Source of the DNA: Clostridia bacterium
GTDB taxonomy: Bacteria; Bacillota; Clostridia; Christensenellales; Borkfalkiaceae
Assembly: GCA_900768525.1 (NCBI GenBank)
Contig: CAAGDF010000037.1
Span: 1-9,760 of the forward strand
Length of the DNA stretch: 9,760 nt
Direction of reading: 5' to 3'
Below the pieces are notes generated by a model. The model had not been told where the DNA came from. It worked only from the letters and a program-made list of their open reading frames with translations, and ran no database searches. Positions 4,573-9,760 of the stretch are shown here, one piece after another. Every line of letters begins with the position of its first letter. The stretch's first letter is position 1. The position numbers and the translations under genes are program-made.

Positions 4573-7266
4573 TTATTTTCTGCCGCAGCAGTTTTTGTAC
4601 TTTTTGCCGCTGCCGCAGGGGCAGGGATCGTTTCTGCCCGGCTCTGCCTTGTTTACGACCGTGCGCTGCTCGGCGTTAAGACTGCCGCCTTGCGCGACGT
4701 AATTGCGGGGATCGGGACGGCGTTCCTGTCGCTGAGTTTTCTCCACTTCGATTTTTAAAAGGTACTTGACCGTGTCTTCCTGGATACTTGCGGTAAGTTC
4801 TTCAAACATTTCAAGACCTTCTTTTTTATACGAAATCAGCGGGTCTTCGTTACCGTAAGCACGCAGCGATATACCGCGTTTCAGCTTGTCCATCGCGTCG
4901 ATATGTTCGATCCACTTGGTATCGACGTTTCTAAGCAGTATAATGCGTTCGACTTCGTGATAGTCGATGCCTTTTTCTTTGTAGTTTTCGATCTTTTCTT
5001 CGTAGCATTCCACGACTTTTTCGATGAGTTTATTGATGAAATATTTGTAATCCCAGTTCATCAATTTTTCGTGCGTAACGAAATTCGTGCCGACGGGGAG
5101 AACGCGCTCTTCAAGGCGTTTGTTGAGCAAATCCATATCCCATTTGGTGGGATCGTCCGACGAGTTGACCGTTTCGTTTACAAGGTTGGTAACGTAGTCG
5201 GGGATAAGGTTCAATACGTCCTGATGGACGTTTTCGCCGCGGAGAACTTTCATTCTTTCATCGTAAATAACCATACGCTGACGGTTCATTACGTCGTCGT
5301 AGCCGAGAATATGTTTTCTTATGCCGAAGTTCTTGCCTTCGATAGTGCGCTGTGCGTTTTCTATGCTGCGCGAAAGCATTTTAGCCTCGATAGGCGTGTT
5401 TTCGTCCACTTTGAACATGGAATAAATACGCTGCAGTCTTTCGCCGCCGAATCTTTGCGCAAGGTCGTCCTCGAGCGAGATATAGAATCTCGATTCGCCG
5501 GGGTCGCCCTGACGCCCCGCACGACCGCGCAACTGGTTATCGATACGCCTCGATTCGTGGCGTTCCGTGCCGAGAATATACAAACCGCCGAGCTCGGTAA
5601 CCTTTTTCTTTTCTTCGTCGGTTACAACCGAGTGCTGTGCGAGCAGTTCGCGGTAAAGGGAACGAACGTCTTCGATTTCCTGCGGAATATGCTGAATATA
5701 AGAGGTTGCGAGTTCGATTGTTTCGTCGTCGTACCCGCGGTTGCGAAGATCTTGCTTTGCAAGGTATTCGGGGTTACCGCCGAGCAGTATATCCGTACCA
5801 CGGCCTGCCATGTTGGTTGCGATGGTAACCGCGCCGAGTTTGCCCGCCTGCGCAATGATTTCAGCCTCGCGCTTGTGGTTTTTAGCGTTCAAAATCTGAT
5901 GTCTGATCCTGCGCTTTAACAGCTCGCGCGAGATTTCTTCCGATTTTTCGACTGTGATAGTACCGACGAGAACCGGTTGACCTTTTTCGTGAACTCTTAC
6001 GATATCTTCGACAATCGCGCGGATTTTGCCCTTATGCGTTGAGTAAACCAAATCGGGGTTGTCCTTTCTTATCATCGGGCGGTTGGTGGGTATTTCAAGA
6101 ACGTCAAGCCCGTAAATGGTCTTGAATTCTTCTTCTTCGGTCTTAGCCGTACCCGTCATACCCGAGAGTTTGTGGTAAAGACGGAAATAGTTCTGGAAAG
6201 TAATCGTTGCCTGAGTCTGGTTTTCGTTGCGGACTACGACGTGTTCTTTCGCTTCGATTGCCTGATGTAAACCTTCGGAATATCTGCGACCGATCATAAG
6301 ACGACCCGTAAATTCGTCTACGATGATAATCTCGTTGTCCTGCACGATATAGTCGTTATCGCGCTTGAAAATGTAGTGCGCTTTAAGGGCTTGCTGTATG
6401 TGGTGGTTAAGCTCGGCGTTTTCGATATCGGCAATGTTTTCAACGCCGAAGAACCTTTCGGCTTTTCTCGAACCGCTTTCGGTAATCTGAACGCTCTTTT
6501 CTTTAATATCGACCTCAAAATCTTCGCCCTGTTTCAATTCTCTTACGAACCTGTCCGCACTGATATATATTTCGGAAGATTTATTGCCTCTGCCCGAAAT
6601 GATGAGCGGCGTTCTCGCTTCGTCGATTAAGATGGAGTCTACTTCGTCGACGATGGCAAAGTTAAGCCCGCGCTGTACCATCTGGTCGAGCCTTACCTTA
6701 AGATTGTCGCGCAAGTAGTCGAACCCGAATTCGTTGTTCGTGCCGTAAGTTATGTCGCAGGCGTAAGCGGCGCGCTTTGCGTTATCGTCCATATCGTGTA
6801 CGTTTACGCCGACGGTAAGCCCCAAAAATCTGTGAACTTTGCCCATCCACTCCGCGTCACGCTTGGCAAGGTAATCGTTTACCGTAACGATATGCACGCC
6901 TTTGCCCGTCAGTGCGTTAAGATAGGCGGGCAGGGTTGCCATAAGCGTTTTACCTTCACCTGTTTTAAGTTCGGCAACACGCCCTTGGTGAACGCATATA
7001 CCGCCCATAAGCTGTACTTTATAATGGCGCATGTTAAGCACGCGGTAAGACGCTTCGCGAACGACCGCAAACGCGTCGAACAGCAGCTGATCGAGCGTTT
7101 CGCCGTTGTTGTAGCGGTCTTTAAGAATTTGCGTCTGATCGCGCAATTCGTCGTCGCTCATCTTCTCGTACTTGCCGCCGAGAGCCATAATCTTGTCCGC
7201 CATTGCGCCGATTTTTCTTAAACTCCGTCTGGAGTCCGATTCAAGTATATACCTTATAAGTCCCAT
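4573..7266 (-). CDS. secA: SecA preprotein translocase ATPase
   Basis: SecA is the ATP-driven motor that pushes unfolded secretory proteins through the SecYEG channel at the cytoplasmic membrane. The product has 897 residues, close to the usual length. Visible: Walker A KTGEGKT (101-107), VNDYLAKRDAEWM (129-141), GTNNEFGFDYLRDNL (175-189), Walker B VDEVDSILIDEARTP (206-220) with DEVD at 207-210, the helicase-2 region with NMAGRGTDI and QLRGRAGRQGDPG, and a C-terminal zinc-binding SEC-C tail NDPCPCGSGKKYKNCCG in the last 19 residues. The tail binds SecB in proteobacteria; here it implies at least zinc and ribosome or lipid contacts. The start at 7266 is chosen because GGAGGG lies 7 bases upstream and the protein then begins MGLIRYI. 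The frame extends to a TTG at 7317 without a ribosome-binding site. It has its own promoter (7469-7497) and terminator (4476-4509). Confidence 0.98.
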   Translation of the reverse strand: MGLIRYILESDSRRSLRKIGAMADKIMALGGKYEKMSDDELRDQTQILKDRYNNGETLDQLLFDAFAVVREASYRVLNMRHYKVQLMGGICVHQGRVAELKTGEGKTLMATLPAYLNALTGKGVHIVTVNDYLAKRDAEWMGKVHRFLGLTVGVNVHDMDDNAKRAAYACDITYGTNNEFGFDYLRDNLKVRLDQMVQRGLNFAIVDEVDSILIDEARTPLIISGRGNKSSEIYISADRFVRELKQGEDFEVDIKEKSVQITESGSRKAERFFGVENIADIENAELNHHIQQALKAHYIFKRDNDYIVQDNEIIIVDEFTGRLMIGRRYSEGLHQAIEAKEHVVVRNENQTQATITFQNYFRLYHKLSGMTGTAKTEEEEFKTIYGLDVLEIPTNRPMIRKDNPDLVYSTHKGKIRAIVEDIVRVHEKGQPVLVGTITVEKSEEISRELLKRRIRHQILNAKNHKREAEIIAQAGKLGAVTIATNMAGRGTDILLGGNPEYLAKQDLRNRGYDDETIELATSYIQHIPQEIEDVRSLYRELLAQHSVVTDEEKKKVTELGGLYILGTERHESRRIDNQLRGRAGRQGDPGESRFYISLEDDLAQRFGGERLQRIYSMFKVDENTPIEAKMLSRSIENAQRTIEGKNFGIRKHILGYDDVMNRQRMVIYDERMKVLRGENVHQDVLNLIPDYVTNLVNETVNSSDDPTKWDMDLLNKRLEERVLPVGTNFVTHEKLMNWDYKYFINKLIEKVVECYEEKIENYKEKGIDYHEVERIILLRNVDTKWIEHIDAMDKLKRGISLRAYGNEDPLISYKKEGLEMFEELTASIQEDTVKYLLKIEVEKTQRQERRPDPRNYVAQGGSLNAEQRTVVNKAEPGRNDPCPCGSGKKYKNCCGRK

Positions 7267-7273
7267 AAGAGAT

Positions 7274-7279
7274 CCCTCC
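7274..7279 (-). promoter_or_regulatory. Ribosome-binding site that fixes the secA start
   Basis: GGAGGG on the minus strand lies 7 bases upstream of the ATG at 7264-7266. The site falls inside the longer open frame (from 7317), so it argues that the upstream 17 codons are untranslated leader. Confidence 0.85.
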
Positions 7280-7373
7280 GCTTCGATCCGCAACGGGGCG
7301 AACCGAATGTTTTGCAAATGTTATTTTCCCGTTTTAGTATGAGTTATTTTGCAGTCATGTTATTCGGCGGTTT

Positions 7374-7405
7374 GTTTGCAGTCGTTTTTTTTCGGCTGCG
7401 CAAAC
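7374..7405 (-). promoter_or_regulatory. Hairpin in the secA 5' leader
   Basis: In the roughly 195-base leader, minus strand, GTTTG-CG-CAGCCG (7393-7405) pairs with CGACTG-CAAAC (7374-7384). This gives eleven pairs, one of them G-T, with a two-base bulge and a loop of eight A's. The word GACTGCAAA occurs here and again closer to the gene (near 7350). Function unknown; it has no T tract and is not a terminator. Confidence 0.35.
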
Positions 7406-7468
7406 GCTTTCGTTGCCGATAGAAAATATATGCCGCCTTGCGAGAATTTTCAAAAGTACCTACTTATC

Positions 7469-7497
7469 ATTATAACTCATTTTCTTCAATATGTAAA
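7469..7497 (-). promoter_or_regulatory. Promoter of secA
   Basis: On the minus strand, TTTACA (7492-7497, 5/6 match) and a perfect TATAAT (7469-7474) are spaced by exactly 17 bases. Predicted start is near 7462. Confidence 0.8.
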
Positions 7498-7668
7498 TAG
7501 TTTTAAATGATTTTTCAAAACGATTTTGTCGGATTACCGTATATGGGGGCGATTTTGCGGGTAAATCGTCGCATTATAGGTATATCGAAGCCGAGTTCGA
7601 GGGGAAATTTGCCGCTTGTTTCAGCCGATCGATTTATTAAAAAAGGTGCGGAATAAATCGTTATACGG
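7498..7668. other. Spacer between the divergent secA and tetR promoters
   Basis: No gene is supported; a minus frame here (7515-7712) resembles nothing and crosses the tetR promoter. CGATTT/AAATCG (7550-7555, 7563-7568) is a small stem. CGATTTATT (7630-7638) and AATAAATCG (7652-7660) are perfect 9-bp inverted arms with a 13-base spacer, ending eight bases before the tetR -35 box. The latter could be a second regulator site. Confidence 0.5.
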
Positions 7669-7697
7669 TTGACTATAAATATTATTTGTGGTAATAT
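7669..7697 (+). promoter_or_regulatory. Promoter of the TetR-family gene
   Basis: TTGACT (7669-7674, 5/6) and TAATAT (7692-7697, 4/6) are separated by 17 bases, with TGG (7689-7691) giving an extended -10. The transcript would start near 7704 and likely covers both tetR and the gene at 8448. Confidence 0.7.
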
Positions 7698-7717
7698 TGA
7701 GTTGCAAACCAATATTA
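7692..7717. promoter_or_regulatory. Palindromic operator candidate over the tetR -10 box
   Basis: TAATATTG (7692-7699) and CAATATTA (7710-7717) are perfect 8-bp inverted arms around a 10-base spacer. They cover the -10 box and the expected start point. A further AATATTA lies at 7678-7684 inside the promoter. Size and placement are typical of TetR-family autoregulatory operators; that this TetR binds it is inference. Confidence 0.55.
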
Positions 7718-7724
7718 TATTAAA

Positions 7725-7731
7725 GGGAGGG
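7725..7731 (+). promoter_or_regulatory. Ribosome-binding site with long spacing before tetR
   Basis: GGGAGGG at 7725-7731 is strong but ends 15 bases before the ATG at 7747, against the usual 5-9. A GTG at 7731 is out of frame, and no in-frame start codon lies between. Translation may be inefficient, or a rarer start codon may be used. Confidence 0.6.
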
Positions 7732-7746
7732 TGTCACAAAACTCGG

Positions 7747-8445
7747 ATGATTACTAAAGAACAGGTAAAAGATCCCAAACTGCGTATTCTGACGGTGTGC
7801 GTCCGGATGTTTATCGAAAAGGGTTTTAAATCGACCACGATGCTGGATATTATCCGCGAGGCAGACGTGTCGTCGGGAACGTTTCAGAACATTTTCAAGA
7901 CCAAAGACGGCGTTTTGCTGTATCTTATAGACGTAATGTTCAAAAATCAGTTTCTCATGGCGCGCGGTATGACAGGCAAAGAAGAGAACCCTGTTTTTGT
8001 CTACGCGGCTGAAACCGCTATACAGTTTGCCATTGTAGAAATGAACGAAAACCTGCGCGAGATATACATCGAAGCCTACACGCAGCCGCAGCTTGCCGAG
8101 TGCATATATCAAAAGACTTCTACCGAGCTCGGCAAGATTTTCGGAAAGCACAACCCGACATGGAATGAAAGCGATTTTTACGAAAGCGAAATCGGCAGTG
8201 CGGGAATAATGCGTGCGTATATGGTGAAAAAGTGCGATAAGTATTTTACGCTGAGAAAAAAGATCAACCGCTTTCTGGAAATGGTGCTCAAATGCTACAA
8301 CGTGCCGCAAGACGAGATAGAAAAGGCGATCGCCGTCGTTGGCAAAATCGACCTTGAAAAAACAGCGAAAGAGGTTATGAACAAGCTGTTTTCCGCTCTG
8401 GAAATGGCTTTCGGCTTTAAATTTACTTATAATGAGGAGAACTGA
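7747..8445 (+). CDS. TetR-family transcriptional regulator
   Basis: The product has 232 residues, in the usual range. The N-terminal helix-turn-helix domain spans about 12-60: F-x-E-K-G-F-K-S-T-T-M (22-32), DIIREADVSSGTF (34-46), then F-K-T-K-D-G-V-L-L (50-58). This is the standard TetR pattern with Gln47 where Tyr is usual. The C-terminal part (65-232) is all-helical, would form the ligand pocket and dimer interface, and gives no clue to the ligand. The frame is open upstream to 7669, but that part would overlap the promoter; the first good start after the ribosome-binding site is 7747. It is followed two bases later by a surface lipoprotein gene, so it probably controls its own operon through the palindrome at 7692-7717. 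DNA binding is confident; targets are inferred. Confidence 0.92.
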   Translation: MITKEQVKDPKLRILTVCVRMFIEKGFKSTTMLDIIREADVSSGTFQNIFKTKDGVLLYLIDVMFKNQFLMARGMTGKEENPVFVYAAETAIQFAIVEMNENLREIYIEAYTQPQLAECIYQKTSTELGKIFGKHNPTWNESDFYESEIGSAGIMRAYMVKKCDKYFTLRKKINRFLEMVLKCYNVPQDEIEKAIAVVGKIDLEKTAKEVMNKLFSALEMAFGFKFTYNEEN

Positions 8446-8447
8446 CT

Positions 8448-9742
8448 ATGTTTAAGACAAGGCAAAAGATGTTTGCGGCTTTTCTGGTCGCACTGATTTG
8501 CGGATTGCTGGGCTTTGTTTGCTCGTGCGTTTCCGCAAACGAAAAATCCGGCTACATTCTCAAGTTCAAAAGCAACGGCAAAAACTACGAAGTAGTCAAC
8601 GTGCTTGAAGGCGCCGAGGTAACTATGCCCGAAGCACCCGAAAGAAAAGGTTACACGTTCGACGGGTGGTTTCTTGACGAAAACGTGTGGAAAAACCCTG
8701 TCGGCGACGATTTAAAAATCGAAAAAGATACTACGGTTTACGCAAAATGGTCGCTTGTAACGTATAAAATAACATATAAAGGTCCGTCGGATGAAGTGCT
8801 CGATATCGAGGGATTCGGCTTGCCCGACACTTACACGGTGGAAAGCCCCGATATCGAATTGCATGGTTATTACATATCGGGGTACAGGTTCGTAAACTGG
8901 AGCAAGGACAATATGGTCGTCGGTTATATTCCGTCAGGTTCTGCGGGCGATCTGGTTCTGTACGGCAAATTCATATCGGAAGCAGCTTACAGTATCAATT
9001 ATGTAGACGAACTGTTCGGTAGGAAAAACGAGGCGAACCCCGATTATTACGAATTGGGCGACGGTGAAATCGAACTGCAACCGCTTGCCGAAAAGATCGA
9101 TTATAATTTCGTGGGCTGGTCGAACGGCTTCGATATAGTCGAAACGATCGATACGAGCCTTGGCGGAGATATCACGCTGTATGCCGTGTGGGAGCAAAAA
9201 CCCGAACTTAAAGATCTGACTTATGTTGTAGACGACGATTATATCGAATACAACCCGCTCGGCTTTATAATGATTACGGGCGTAACGAGTTATATTACGG
9301 AAGAAATCGTCGTGCCCGACTACGTTTCTATGATCGCGCCGGGCGCTTTCCGCGATTGTATGAGCGTAAAAAGTCTTACTTTGCCGTTTGTGGGTGTAAA
9401 GGCAAACGATACGTCGGAAAATGCATATCTCGGCTATATTTTCGGCGGGGCTGGCGCGGAAGGCAACAAAAAAGTGCCTTCTTCGCTTGAAAATCTTACC
9501 GTAACGGGCAGCGATATCAGAGATTACGCGTTTAAAGATTGCGCAAATCTTAAAAAGATAACTTTCGAAGAGGGCGTTAAGAGCATAGGCGGCGGCGCAA
9601 TGGAAAATTGCAATTCGCTTGTCGAAGTAACGCTTCCGTTTATCGGTCAAAGATACGACGAAAGCGTTGAGTATAACGGCACGGAATACGAGGGCAGACC
9701 GGGCAGTTCTAACTTAAGTTATGTTTTCGGTGGCGGTATTCC
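8448..9742 (+). CDS. Partial surface lipoprotein with InlB-type repeats and BspA-type leucine-rich repeats
   Basis: 431 residues are present; the 3' end is lost at the contig edge. Residues 1-27 form a lipoprotein-like signal with V-C-S-C at 24-27, so it is probably anchored at Cys27. Three InlB B-type (Listeria-Bacteroides) repeats follow: 38-101, with the classic GYTFDGWF (68-75) and TTVYAKW (95-101); a diverged one at about 105-175 (GYRFVNW, LVLYGKF); and one at 181-248 (YNFVGW, ITLYAVW). From 283 on come BspA-type leucine-rich repeats: IVVPDYVSMIAPGAFRDC, DIRDYAFKDCANLKKITF and VKSIGGGAMENCNSLVEVTL. Two L-P-F-(V/I)-G ... (I/V)FGG inserts (312-334 and 396-429) interrupt them. Such proteins are cell-surface adhesion or binding proteins of gut Firmicutes; the ligand is unknown. 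AGGAG (8435-8439) lies 8 bases before the ATG, inside the tetR end, so the two genes are co-transcribed. Confidence 0.9.
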
Positions 9743-9760
9743 AGATCGGAAGAGCACACG
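9743..9760. other. Illumina TruSeq adapter at the contig end
   Basis: AGATCGGAAGAGCACACG is exactly the first 18 bases of the TruSeq read-through adapter. It is not genomic. The lipoprotein frame runs through it by chance, adding residues that should be discarded. The last genomic base is about 9742. Confidence 0.97.

Noticed and set aside
4903..5919. 338-codon plus-strand frame inside secA
   Set aside because: It is antisense to the conserved SecA C-terminal half, and no features support expression.
7267..7317. Seventeen-codon N-terminal extension of SecA from a TTG
   Set aside because: No ribosome-binding site before the TTG, while a strong GGAGGG precedes the ATG at 7266 and the protein then begins as SecA proteins usually do.
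7515..7712. 65-codon minus-strand frame between secA and tetR
   Set aside because: No similarity or ribosome-binding site, and it covers the tetR promoter and operator.
8934..9650. 238-codon minus-strand frame opposite the surface lipoprotein
   Set aside because: The plus strand encodes clear InlB-type and leucine-rich repeats in operon with tetR; the minus frame resembles nothing.

Overview
The window looks like one end of a short-read contig from an uncultured gut-type Bacillota (Clostridia) genome. Four things point there: strong GGAGG ribosome-binding sites, a Firmicutes-type class II fructose-bisphosphate aldolase, a Dxs-like transketolase of the kind carried by many Clostridia, and a BspA/InlB-repeat surface lipoprotein. 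This placement is inference; there is no rRNA or other taxonomic marker here. The last 18 bases match the start of the Illumina TruSeq adapter, so the right-hand edge is a library artefact.

Layout, left to right. Bases 1-283 hold no convincing gene. A fructose-bisphosphate aldolase gene (284-1258, minus) follows, complete except for one in-frame TAA at codon 133; its promoter lies at 1298-1326. Bases 1340-1640 hold hairpins and repeat copies. An A+T-rich segment (about 1584-2518) carries one plus-strand gene for a small putative lipoprotein, with its own promoter, a 5' leader containing two mini-ORFs, and a terminator. The segment lies between two identical 44-bp direct repeats. Each repeat forms a hairpin, and the right-hand copy also serves as the terminator of the next minus-strand gene.

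Then come the Dxs-like gene (2582-4351, minus) and secA (4573-7266, minus), each with its own terminator. From the 7267-7746 intergenic region secA is transcribed leftward and a TetR-family regulator (7747-8445) rightward. The regulator has a near-consensus promoter overlapped by a perfect palindrome. It is followed after 2 bases by a lipoprotein with InlB-type and BspA-type leucine-rich repeats (8448 to the contig end), so the two form an apparent operon.

Most of the window is housekeeping: glycolysis, a thiamine-diphosphate enzyme and protein export. The accessory parts are the repeat-flanked lipoprotein cassette and the TetR/surface-protein pair. I see no defence system, CRISPR array, tRNA, rRNA or insertion sequence. 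The points most worth a second look are the nonsense codon in the aldolase, the 44-bp repeats around the A+T-rich gene, and the loss in the Dxs-like enzyme of the arginines that hold the substrate phosphate.
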